From Sphingobacteriia bacterium (GTDB lineage: Bacteria; Bacteroidota; Bacteroidia; Bacteroidales; UBA7960): a DNA stretch of 53,320 nt. A program made the translations under genes and the position numbers. The stretch is from positions 1 through 53,320 of the forward strand of contig JAABSE010000016.1 of NCBI GenBank assembly GCA_011390575.1. Reading direction: 5' to 3'. Positions 25,505 through 33,151 of the stretch are shown here, in pieces (the first letter of the stretch is position 1; every line of letters starts with the position of its first letter). The notes below the pieces were generated by a model, which ran no database searches, was not told the origin of the DNA, and saw nothing but the letters and a program-made list of their open reading frames with translations.

Positions 25505-26932
25505 TTAAAAGTAAAGGTCTCTTTTTCCTGCTTTTACCAGTGAAACTTTCTCTTTCAGGTCATCCACGTTCTGATGTTGTGACAATTCATTAATTTTATC
25601 TTCAATGAGCTTGTAACCGTTTTCTTTGGTATCAGCCGGAGCGTAATCTTCGAGATATTCGGCCATGGTAAGCAGCGCATTGGGAGAACAGAATCTTTTG
25701 ATAAAACCCGGAACAGAAAATTCCATAAAATGCTCTCCTGTGCGTCCCAGCCTGTAGCATGCCGTACAGAAGGAGGGTATGTATCCTGTTTTGATCAATT
25801 CGTCCATAATTTCATTCAAAGAACGGTTGTCGTTGATTTGAAATTGTTCCATAGACAAATCCTGGGTTTCTTTTTTCGCTTTCGAATAGCCTCCCAGCTC
25901 CAGGTTGGTTCCTCCATCAATCTGAGATACACCGAACCGTAATACCTGATCCCTAATGTGTCGTGGTTCACGAGCTGTAAGGATCATGCCGGTGTAAGGT
26001 ACCGCTAAACGGAGAATCGATACAAGTCTTACAAATTCTTCATCGCTAACCAGGTGGTCTTTTTCGATGTTAAGCGACATTGCATTCTGTATACGGGGAA
26101 AACTAATAGTATGGGGCCCGACATTGTAAACAGCTTCAAAATGGTTTACGTGTCTTACAAGACTAAGTACTTCAAAGCGCCAGTCGTAGAGTCCGAAAAG
26201 GGCGCCGATTCCTATATCATCAATACCAGCTTCCTGGGCACGGTCCAATGCAGTAAGTCTCCATTCGTAGTTGCGTTTTACGCCTCCAAGATGCACTTTG
26301 GCATAAGTGGGTTCATGGTAGGTTTCCTGGAAAACCTGGAAGGTTCCTATACCTGAATCTTTGATGGTTCGAAAACCGGGAATATCAAAGGGCGCAGCAT
26401 TGATGTTTACCCTTCTGATTTCTCCGTTGTTGTGCTTAACACCGTAAACAATATCAACAGTTTCCGCAATAAATTCTGCAGAATATTTCGGATGTTCGCC
26501 ATATACAAGAATCAGTCTTTTATGACCCTGATCAATCAAAGCGGTAGTTTCCTCTATGAGTTGTTCTCTGTTGAGGGTAATGCGCTTCATACCCTTGTTT
26601 TCGGACCTGAAGCCACAATACTGGCAATTGTTGGTACACAAATCTCCCACATAAAGAGGAGCAAAAAGTACGATTCTTTCTCCGTACACTCTCTCCTTAA
26701 GGGTTCTGGCCCCTTCTTTAATTTCTTCAATAAGCTCGGGGTCAGTGGCATTGAGCAATACGGCGGTTTCTTCAAGTGATAACCTCTTTTTATTCAGCGA
26801 AAGCCCGATTACTTCACGAACTCTTTTTTTATCTGATGGAGTGTTATTAATGAAATTCCATATCTCGTCAGGATCAATGAATGGCTTCATTCGTTCATCC
26901 TTAAGACTGTATTTTTCAGGATGGTATATCAT
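25505..26932 (-). CDS. hydG: HydG, [FeFe]-hydrogenase H-cluster radical SAM maturase
   Basis: A 475-residue radical SAM tyrosine lyase that makes the CO and CN ligands of the H-cluster. The radical SAM cluster motif is CTNNCQYC (Cys99, Cys103, Cys106; C-x3-C-x2-C). A second C-terminal cluster motif, C-x2-C-x22-C (Cys389, Cys392, Cys415), distinguishes HydG from the related ThiH. Other typical blocks are VYGERIVLFAPLYVGDLC, GPHTISFPR and SQIDGGTNLELGGY. Length is normal. It lies in the leftward cluster downstream of HydABC, the sensors and Rex. The other maturases HydE and HydF are not in the window. Confidence 0.96.
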   Translation of the reverse strand: MIYHPEKYSLKDERMKPFIDPDEIWNFINNTPSDKKRVREVIGLSLNKKRLSLEETAVLLNATDPELIEEIKEGARTLKERVYGERIVLFAPLYVGDLCTNNCQYCGFRSENKGMKRITLNREQLIEETTALIDQGHKRLILVYGEHPKYSAEFIAETVDIVYGVKHNNGEIRRVNINAAPFDIPGFRTIKDSGIGTFQVFQETYHEPTYAKVHLGGVKRNYEWRLTALDRAQEAGIDDIGIGALFGLYDWRFEVLSLVRHVNHFEAVYNVGPHTISFPRIQNAMSLNIEKDHLVSDEEFVRLVSILRLAVPYTGMILTAREPRHIRDQVLRFGVSQIDGGTNLELGGYSKAKKETQDLSMEQFQINDNRSLNEIMDELIKTGYIPSFCTACYRLGRTGEHFMEFSVPGFIKRFCSPNALLTMAEYLEDYAPADTKENGYKLIEDKINELSQHQNVDDLKEKVSLVKAGKRDLYF

Positions 26933-26960
26933 AGTAATTTTTATTTCGGTGATTATGGTA

Positions 26961-26968
26961 CAAAAATA
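26961..26968 (-). promoter_or_regulatory. Possible -7 promoter element for hydG
   Basis: On the minus strand this reads TATTTTTG (TAnnTTTG), 29 bp upstream of the hydG ATG in the 133-bp gap after the preceding gene. It would allow hydG and the small regulators to be transcribed separately from the upstream genes. No -33 element is seen. Confidence 0.45.
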
Positions 26969-27065
26969 CGGAAATTTTAATCAGACTGTTCCATATCCCT
27001 GCTTTATTTTCTTTATTTTTCGCCATATAACGCAGTTTAAGAGCCAGGTATTGCAAAATATTTAC

Positions 27066-27857
27066 TCAGGATTCAACATTTACATTCAGGCCATCGTAAG
27101 CAAGAAAGATGTTTTCGGGAAGGTCTTTCTGGATATTGGCGTGCAGACCTATGAAATGGCTTAAATGGGTAATAAAAGCCTTGCGTGGATTGACTTCTTT
27201 GATTATCTCTATGGCTTCCTCAAGAGAGAAATGGCTGATGTGCCTGGATTTTCTCAAGGCATTGATTACCAGAACATCTGAGCCTTTTAGTTTTTCTTTC
27301 TCTTCTTCCGAAATGTAGTTGGCATCCGTGATATAAGAAAAAGCCCCGATACGAAATCCAAAAACCTTCAGCTTATGATGCAATACTTCGATGGGGGTAA
27401 ATTCTACATCTTCTACCCGGAATTTTTTGTTATCAATAATATGAAACTCAAGCTGGGGTGCGCCAAAGAAGCGCTTCTCGGTAAAAATATAGGGAAATTC
27501 GCGTTTTATAGAATCCACAACTTCTTCACTGGCAAAAACATTTACCGTCTTGTTGAGCACATAATTGAAAGCCCTGACATCGTCGAGTCCGGCAATATGG
27601 TCACGGTGTCCATGGGTAAAGATTATGGCAGAAATGTCTTCTACATTTTCCCGGATCATCTGGTAACGGAAGTCGGGCCCGCAGTCAATAATAAAATTGT
27701 GCCCGTTGATTTTTATCATGACAGAAGTTCTCAACCGGCGATCGCGCGAATCTTTGCTTCGGCAAACATCACAGTCACAAGCTACAACAGGCACACCCGT
27801 AGAGGTTCCTGTTCCCAGAAACACAACATTGAAACTATCATGAGCGCTACCATTCAT
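27066..27857 (-). CDS. Metallo-beta-lactamase-fold phosphodiesterase-like hydrolase (PhnP-like)
   Basis: The metal-binding motif THGHRDHIAGLDDVRAF marks the MBL fold. The N-terminal GTGTSTGVP and the Cys motif CDCDVCRS, with DRRLRTSVMI after it, resemble the PhnP-type cyclic phosphodiesterase group common in Bacteroidota. Later elements are ITDANYIS, THLSHF and LAYDGLNV. The start at 27857 (MNGSAHDSF, 263 residues) avoids overlap with the preceding ribF-like gene; an upstream ATG at 27893 would overlap it by 23 bp. The physiological substrate is unknown and a link to hydrogenase is not evident. Confidence 0.88.
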   Translation of the reverse strand: MNGSAHDSFNVVFLGTGTSTGVPVVACDCDVCRSKDSRDRRLRTSVMIKINGHNFIIDCGPDFRYQMIRENVEDISAIIFTHGHRDHIAGLDDVRAFNYVLNKTVNVFASEEVVDSIKREFPYIFTEKRFFGAPQLEFHIIDNKKFRVEDVEFTPIEVLHHKLKVFGFRIGAFSYITDANYISEEEKEKLKGSDVLVINALRKSRHISHFSLEEAIEIIKEVNPRKAFITHLSHFIGLHANIQKDLPENIFLAYDGLNVNVES

Positions 27858-27870
27858 ATTGTGTAAATTA

Positions 27871-28788
27871 TCAGTATAATAATTCATCCACATCCTCCAG
27901 TGCCTCTTCTATCTCTGAACTGTCTATTACGCCATCCAGAAATATCTCAGCCCCTTTTATTTTTTTATAGAAATATACTGTGGCTCGCATATTGGTAAGG
28001 TTTTCCTTATCGTGTACGAGGATGTTATTCACCCGGCTTTGACCGTCATTACCGGTAATAATGGTCATTGATTTAAGGTTGCTATCATTGAGCCTGATAC
28101 TGGTTGCATAAACACCTGCCGGGGGTATCAGCTTTTCTTCTTCTTCAATTTCAACTGTATAATAGTTGCTCCCGTCAATACCATTGAGCTCAACGGTATT
28201 TTTCATTTTCCCGGTGATTATATATTGATGATCAAGATAAGCGTTGGCTCGCATGATATTGCCCTGGGTAATGGCTTTTCTGATTTTTGTTGAACTAACG
28301 GTCTCGTTCTCAATATCTTTAAGAGGAATATCTTCTACCTTGAAGTTGAGCTCATGGCTCAGCTTATCCAGGTAAGAAAAATCGCCTGACCGGTTGTGGC
28401 CAAAATGGTGGTTTTGTCCCACAATGATAATCTTTGCGTTGAGCTTTCCAATGAGGATATCAGAAATAAAATCGTGTCCGGTGGTTTTTGAGAACTCTAC
28501 AGAAAAAGGGATGATTACCAGGTTATCGAGTCCTGTTTTGGAAAGCAGTTCAATTTTTTCCTCCTGTGAATTGATCAGTCTCAGGTCTTTCTGATCCGGG
28601 TATAAAACTTTTCGTGGATGGGGATGAAATGTAACCAGTGTTGACTCTCCCCCAACCTCAGCGGCAAGTTGTTTGAGTCTGTCAATAATTACTTTATGCC
28701 CCACATGCACGCCATCGAAAGAACCGGTAGTAACTACAGCGTTTTTAATCTGTCCTGATGCTTCGTGAATATTTTTAAATACTCTCAT
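27871..28788 (-). CDS. ribF: RibF-family FAD synthetase (riboflavin kinase/FAD synthetase family) with a degenerate kinase domain
   Basis: A 305-residue protein. The N-terminal nucleotidyltransferase half looks functional: TTGSFDGVHVGHKVIID, VTFHPHPRKVL, VGQNHHFGHNRSGDF and SSTKIRKAI match FMN adenylyltransferase motifs. The C-terminal half (from about residue 185) should be riboflavin kinase, but the hallmark GFPTAN and the N-x-G-x-x-PT motif are missing. Only a PPAGVYATSIRL segment is recognisable. It therefore probably makes FAD from FMN but does not phosphorylate riboflavin, or has another role. It sits between rex and the MBL gene in the hydrogenase cluster; HydB is a flavoprotein. Whether a normal RibF exists elsewhere cannot be seen here. 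Confidence 0.85.
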   Translation of the reverse strand: MRVFKNIHEASGQIKNAVVTTGSFDGVHVGHKVIIDRLKQLAAEVGGESTLVTFHPHPRKVLYPDQKDLRLINSQEEKIELLSKTGLDNLVIIPFSVEFSKTTGHDFISDILIGKLNAKIIIVGQNHHFGHNRSGDFSYLDKLSHELNFKVEDIPLKDIENETVSSTKIRKAITQGNIMRANAYLDHQYIITGKMKNTVELNGIDGSNYYTVEIEEEEKLIPPAGVYATSIRLNDSNLKSMTIITGNDGQSRVNNILVHDKENLTNMRATVYFYKKIKGAEIFLDGVIDSSEIEEALEDVDELLY

Positions 28789-28828
28789 TCCTAAGAAGTT
28801 AACGAATTAATGTTGTAAGCATGTCAAA

Positions 28829-29473
28829 TTACTTTTCATAATCCTCCTTCACAAAAAAAGCAAGTTTTTCGAGTGAGGTTATGATATCATATTCTTCCAG
28901 GTGAATATTTTCCGGCACGGTAAGAGGCACTGAAGTGTAGTTGAGTAACCCTTTTATGCCTGCATTCATGAGCAACTTAGCTACATCAAACGTACCTTCT
29001 GGAGCTACTGTAAGTATGGCAATATGTATATTCATAGCGGGTATTACTTCGCCAATTTTGTTGATATGATGGCAGGGAACGCCGGCGATGATACGATCAG
29101 TTTTCTGGGTATCATTATCAAAGGCGGCAACGATGGAAAGTCTTTCTCTTTTACCGGAGAAATAACTGGTAATAGCACGCCCCAGGTTACCCATACCCAC
29201 TATGGCTACATTTTGAGGCTCTTTGCTATCGATAATACTTCCAATGAGCGCTACCAAATCTTTGATGATATACCCTTTGCTTTGACTGCCCGAATATCCA
29301 ATGAGCATCAGGTCGCGTCTTACCTGCACAGAAGTAAGGTTCATCGTTTTTGCCAGCTCGTGAGAGTAAATATTGGTTTTACCTTCGTTGATGTTATTAA
29401 AGAGTATCCGGCGATACTGGCTGAGTCGTTCTATGGTTTTACCGGGTAATTCCCGGACTTTCTTTGGGTCCAT
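28829..29473 (-). CDS. rex: Redox-sensing transcriptional repressor Rex
   Basis: A 214-residue repressor that responds to the NADH/NAD+ ratio. The N-terminal winged-helix region has TIERLSQYRRIL and MNLTSVQVRRDLMLIGYSG. The Rossmann fold has the glycine motif GMGNLGRA (Gly93, Gly95, Gly98). The sensing domain has AAFDNDTQKTDRIIAGVPCH and AILTVAPEGTFDVAKLLMNAGIKG cut to its core PEGTFDVAKLLMNAGIKG. Length is normal. Rex controls fermentative and hydrogenase genes in many anaerobes, and this copy lies 36 bp after a kinase gene in the hydrogenase cluster. Candidate Rex-like sites lie in the intergenic region at 37.3-37.6 kb. Confidence 0.95.
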   Translation of the reverse strand: MDPKKVRELPGKTIERLSQYRRILFNNINEGKTNIYSHELAKTMNLTSVQVRRDLMLIGYSGSQSKGYIIKDLVALIGSIIDSKEPQNVAIVGMGNLGRAITSYFSGKRERLSIVAAFDNDTQKTDRIIAGVPCHHINKIGEVIPAMNIHIAILTVAPEGTFDVAKLLMNAGIKGLLNYTSVPLTVPENIHLEEYDIITSLEKLAFFVKEDYEK

Positions 29474-29509
29474 TTGGTTGAATATAAATTGAGGAGTACT
29501 TGATTAAAT

Positions 29510-30634
29510 TCATTCATTTTCAGGAAACTTGATGGTAAATGTGCTCCCCTGTCCCGGTTCACTGTCTACAAGTATAGAAGCACTATACAAATCTGCAATT
29601 TTTTTTACAATTGACAAGCCAAGTCCCGTTCCGCTTATATGCTTGGTCTGTTCACTTTTGATTCTTACAAAATCTTCAAATAACTTTTCAATATCACCTT
29701 GTTCCATGCCAATCCCTGTATCTGTAACAGCGATAATGGTATTTCCTCTTTCTTTGGTAAGGTTTATGTCAATTCGCCCTCCCTGTTGGTTGTATTTTAC
29801 GGCATTGGAAAGCAGGTTGTTAAAAATAATTTCCATTTCCTGCACATCAGATTTAAAAGAAACCTTATCGTTGCAGTTGAGATGAATGTCTATATCTTTT
29901 TGAATACAAAGGGGTTGAACAAGATCAATACACCGTCCTGCAATTTCACACAGATCTACAGGTTTAATGTTTCTGGATTTCTTTCCGGATTCAATTTTGG
30001 TGAAATCCAGTAAGTCAAGAATGAGGTTTCTCATTTCATCAATGCGGGTCAATGACCTGTCAATCATTTCCTTGTAATCGTCTATTTGATCTCCGTTCCG
30101 TTTGTCCTTCATCAGATTCAGGTAACCTTCCACAGCATTGATAGGGGATTTTAATTCATGAGAGAGCACCGATAAAAACTGAAAGCGGATTTGCTTTCCC
30201 TCCACCTGCATCTTTTGGGTCATGCGGCGCAAAAACAGCTGTTTGGCAATGTTTTCCAGACAATTGCGCAGCTCTTTGGGAGTGAAGGGTTTGGGAACAA
30301 AATCGTAAGCACCACTTTTTGTAGCCTTCACTGCCATATCAAGAGAGGCATACGAAGTAATCATAACCACAATAACATCAATGGCCTGTTTGTTGATGTA
30401 TTCCAATACCTCAATACCTTGTATCCCGGGAAGTTTATTATCCAGCAAAACAATATCAAAAAGGTAGTTGTCCAGCAATTCAATAGCTTCCTCTCCGGTT
30501 TCAGCTTCCAGCACCTCAAAGTCGAAGTCTTCATCCATAAAAGGATAACTTACCGAAAAGCTTTCCAGAATTCTTTTGATACCACTTCTGATTCCCGGCT
30601 CATCATCTACCACCAACAGGTTTAATTTTCCCAT
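29510..30634 (-). CDS. Receiver-histidine kinase hybrid without membrane segments
   Basis: A 374-residue soluble protein. The receiver domain (residues 4-125) has acidic residues in VVDDEP and phospho-acceptor Asp65 in IVLLDNKLPG. A HisKA domain follows with His159 in LSVLSHELKSPINAVEGY. The ATPase domain has the N-box NNLLSNAVKYN, then DTGIGM and GTGLGLSIVKKI. It is probably the second step in the signalling chain after the sensor kinase. It starts 3 bp after the single-domain regulator (stop at 30638) and ends before rex. No DNA-binding or enzymatic output domain is present. Confidence 0.92.
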   Translation of the reverse strand: MGKLNLLVVDDEPGIRSGIKRILESFSVSYPFMDEDFDFEVLEAETGEEAIELLDNYLFDIVLLDNKLPGIQGIEVLEYINKQAIDVIVVMITSYASLDMAVKATKSGAYDFVPKPFTPKELRNCLENIAKQLFLRRMTQKMQVEGKQIRFQFLSVLSHELKSPINAVEGYLNLMKDKRNGDQIDDYKEMIDRSLTRIDEMRNLILDLLDFTKIESGKKSRNIKPVDLCEIAGRCIDLVQPLCIQKDIDIHLNCNDKVSFKSDVQEMEIIFNNLLSNAVKYNQQGGRIDINLTKERGNTIIAVTDTGIGMEQGDIEKLFEDFVRIKSEQTKHISGTGLGLSIVKKIADLYSASILVDSEPGQGSTFTIKFPENE

Positions 30635-30637
30635 GGT

Positions 30638-31036
30638 TTAAATTTTCAGCAGTTTATTGATTTCCTTATGCAACTGGTCCATTCTGATTCCTTTATCCAG
30701 AAAAAGGTCCGCCTTAATCCACTGACGGTTTTCTTCCGAATCCACATCAAAGAGCAACCCTGTTTCGGCTGTTACCGCTGATGCAATAATGATGGGAACA
30801 TCAGGATATTTGTTTTTGATAATGTGGCAGAGGATAAATCCTGTGTCCTGATTTTCCATCATAAGATCAAGGATAGCCAAATCGGGTTTAAGTTTTTCAA
30901 TGATATCCTCAGCTTCCTTCTGGGTAGTTGCCGTAGCAACATCAAAGCCCATATCCTGTATGGCAATACTTAGCTGGAACAGGTAATCCTGATCGTCATC
31001 TACCAAAAGGATTTTCTTTTTCTCAATTTTCAGCAT
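30638..31036 (-). CDS. Single-domain response regulator
   Basis: A 132-residue CheY-like receiver. The acidic pocket is LVDDDQ (Asp13, Asp14) and the phospho-acceptor is Asp57 in LAILDLMM. FLDKGI near residue 115 resembles the conserved Lys region. No output domain is attached, so it must act through protein contacts or as a phosphate shuttle. It lies between the hydrogenase-like sensor kinase (38 bp upstream) and the receiver-kinase hybrid (3 bp downstream). Confidence 0.92.
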   Translation of the reverse strand: MLKIEKKKILLVDDDQDYLFQLSIAIQDMGFDVATATTQKEAEDIIEKLKPDLAILDLMMENQDTGFILCHIIKNKYPDVPIIIASAVTAETGLLFDVDSEENRQWIKADLFLDKGIRMDQLHKEINKLLKI

Positions 31037-31074
31037 ACTCTTCTTTTTATATCTGGTGTCTCAAAAGCGTTGTG

Positions 31075-33090
31075 CTATTCAGAATTTTTAGGCAAAGAAA
31101 CAAAAAAGCTTGTTCCTGTTGGCCCTTTTTGGGGATCATTATTTGAATCAACCTTAATATTTCCCTTATGCATCTTGACAATGCCATAAATTATGGGCAA
31201 GCCAAGTCCGGTACCTTTACCATCTTCCTTGGTAGTAAAAAAGGGTTCGAACATCCGCTCCATATTTTCCGCCGAAATGCCCGTACCGGTATCTTTCACC
31301 GTAAAGACCATATCTTTGGGATTGTGTTTGTCTTCATCTACTATGATGGACAGTGATCCTCCGCTGGGCATAGCATCCACAGCATTTTTTATCAGATTGG
31401 AAAAAACCTGTACCATCTGATCGTTATCACATGCCATTGTTGCTTCTTCGGTGTTGATTTCAATGTTTAAATCAATTTCCGGAGGCATCACAAAGGCCTT
31501 CATGCTGCTTTTTATCAGTTTTCTGATGTTTACTTCAGCAATATTAACTTTACTCTTGCGTGCAAAGTTAAGCAATCCTCCAACGATCTTTTTACATCTG
31601 TCAGCCTGGTCTACAATCAGTTTCAGATCCTTGTAATAAGGAGAGTCTGGTTCTACTTCATCCAGCAATAAATGGGCATACATGATAACTACACCCAAAG
31701 GGTTGTTCACTTCATGGGCAATGCCCGCTGCCAGCTGGCCCATGGAGGCCAGCTTTTCAGATTGTTTCAGGGCTGCCTGGGTAGATGCAAGCATTGTATT
31801 GGAAACGTCCAGTTCTTTGATATACTCATGCAACTTGTCAATGGTATAGGGTAAACACATTTCCGTTTCGGCAATTCCTTTGAGGATGGCTACGGCGTGC
31901 TGATGACAAGTATCGTATCCGCAGGCAGTGCAATTAAGCTCATCCTCCTGACTCAGGATACCCAGTTTTTGTTTCACCTTTTGAATATCTTCTTCAGAAA
32001 ACTCTGCTGCATACCTTTGATCATCCGCAATAAAATATCTTTCAAGGTCAACCTTTGAATTCTCCTTTATGCTTTGCTCCCAGCTTTCTTGTTCCAGTCT
32101 GTCGAATTGGCGCTTAGCAAAATTGCTGATGTTTTTTCGTTTGTAAAAAAACTGATTGCGGTTGCTCATTCCAGGGCCGTTTAAGCATCCGTTGCAGCAT
32201 AGCAAATCGAAGAGCTTGGCCTCCAGATAGCCCTCTTCAAATTCTTTGAGTACTTCTGTAATGTCCTGTCTTCCCTCTGCCACTACAATTTCACCGTTGA
32301 GAAAATCTTCTTCCAGATCTACCGTTTGCAGCATACCACCGCTGATAGGAAATACTGATCCTTTTCCTGCCAAAGGAGGATCGAATTCGGAGGGAATGAT
32401 TTGATCGTAGACAAACTTTTTTTCATCAAACATCCTTCTCAGCTCGATAAAAGAAATAACCTCGTGTACCAGCCCTTTAAATTGTTTGAGGTCAGCTTCT
32501 CCCTTTTTGGCAATACACGGACCTACAAATACAATTTTCAAATCAGCTCCATGCATTTTCTGCAAAACCTTTGCTGTGGCTACCATGGGAGATACAATGG
32601 GGGCGAGTGATTTTACAATCTGAGGATGGTGTTTCTCTACATAACTTACAATGGCCGGACAACTGGTGGATATATAAGGATGCTTCTGGTCTTTATGCAG
32701 GAGTTTTTTGTATTGATTGGCTACCAGTTCGGCGCCAAAAGCCACTTCATTGACATAATCAAAACCCAGTGCCCTGATCATTCCCACCAGTTTCTGGTAA
32801 TCGGGTATATCGATAAATTCGGCCGCTATGCTGGGAGCAATGATGGCGGCAACCTTGTCATGACTTTGAACAAGCTTTTTCACCCTGTCGATAGCAAAAG
32901 AAAACATTTTTGCCTGACGGCTGCATACTTTCACACAGTTTCCACAGGCAATACAACGGTTCTCAATAATTTCTGCCTGGCCGTTAACAATACGAATGGC
33001 TTTGGCAGGACATTCGCGGACACAGGTATAACATACCTTACAGCGATCTTTTACCGTGTATACAAGCTTGTTTTTACCCTGGATGTCCAT
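31075..33090 (-). CDS. Sensory [FeFe]-hydrogenase-like protein fused to a histidine kinase
   Basis: A 671-residue soluble fusion. Two [4Fe-4S] ferredoxin motifs lie at Cys17/20/23/27 and Cys46/49/52/56. The hydrogenase large-subunit domain (about 70-350) has L1 STSCPAI (Cys144), L2 GPCIAKKGE (Cys192, Lys195) and L3 LLCCNGCLNGPG (Cys298, Cys302). The four H-cluster ligands are thus present, but the position of the proton-relay cysteine before Cys144 is Ser143. A CxxCGxxxC...C cluster domain follows (Cys387, 390, 395, 412). The kinase has His459 in GIAHEVNNP and an ATPase with SNLIKNAVDAMPSGG and GTGLGLPIIYG. This is the layout of the kinase-linked sensory hydrogenase class. It probably reports H2 to the adjacent regulators. 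No PAS domain is obvious. Confidence 0.92.
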   Translation of the reverse strand: MDIQGKNKLVYTVKDRCKVCYTCVRECPAKAIRIVNGQAEIIENRCIACGNCVKVCSRQAKMFSFAIDRVKKLVQSHDKVAAIIAPSIAAEFIDIPDYQKLVGMIRALGFDYVNEVAFGAELVANQYKKLLHKDQKHPYISTSCPAIVSYVEKHHPQIVKSLAPIVSPMVATAKVLQKMHGADLKIVFVGPCIAKKGEADLKQFKGLVHEVISFIELRRMFDEKKFVYDQIIPSEFDPPLAGKGSVFPISGGMLQTVDLEEDFLNGEIVVAEGRQDITEVLKEFEEGYLEAKLFDLLCCNGCLNGPGMSNRNQFFYKRKNISNFAKRQFDRLEQESWEQSIKENSKVDLERYFIADDQRYAAEFSEEDIQKVKQKLGILSQEDELNCTACGYDTCHQHAVAILKGIAETEMCLPYTIDKLHEYIKELDVSNTMLASTQAALKQSEKLASMGQLAAGIAHEVNNPLGVVIMYAHLLLDEVEPDSPYYKDLKLIVDQADRCKKIVGGLLNFARKSKVNIAEVNIRKLIKSSMKAFVMPPEIDLNIEINTEEATMACDNDQMVQVFSNLIKNAVDAMPSGGSLSIIVDEDKHNPKDMVFTVKDTGTGISAENMERMFEPFFTTKEDGKGTGLGLPIIYGIVKMHKGNIKVDSNNDPQKGPTGTSFFVSLPKNSE

Positions 33091-33151
33091 GTTGCAATCT
33101 GTTTTGGGAGTGCTTAAAAAATATAATACACACTCCCGTTAATGTGAAAAT

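Noticed and set aside
25505..26932. ThiH (thiamine synthesis) instead of HydG
   Set aside because: The C-terminal C-x2-C-x22-C cluster motif and the hydrogenase neighbourhood indicate HydG.
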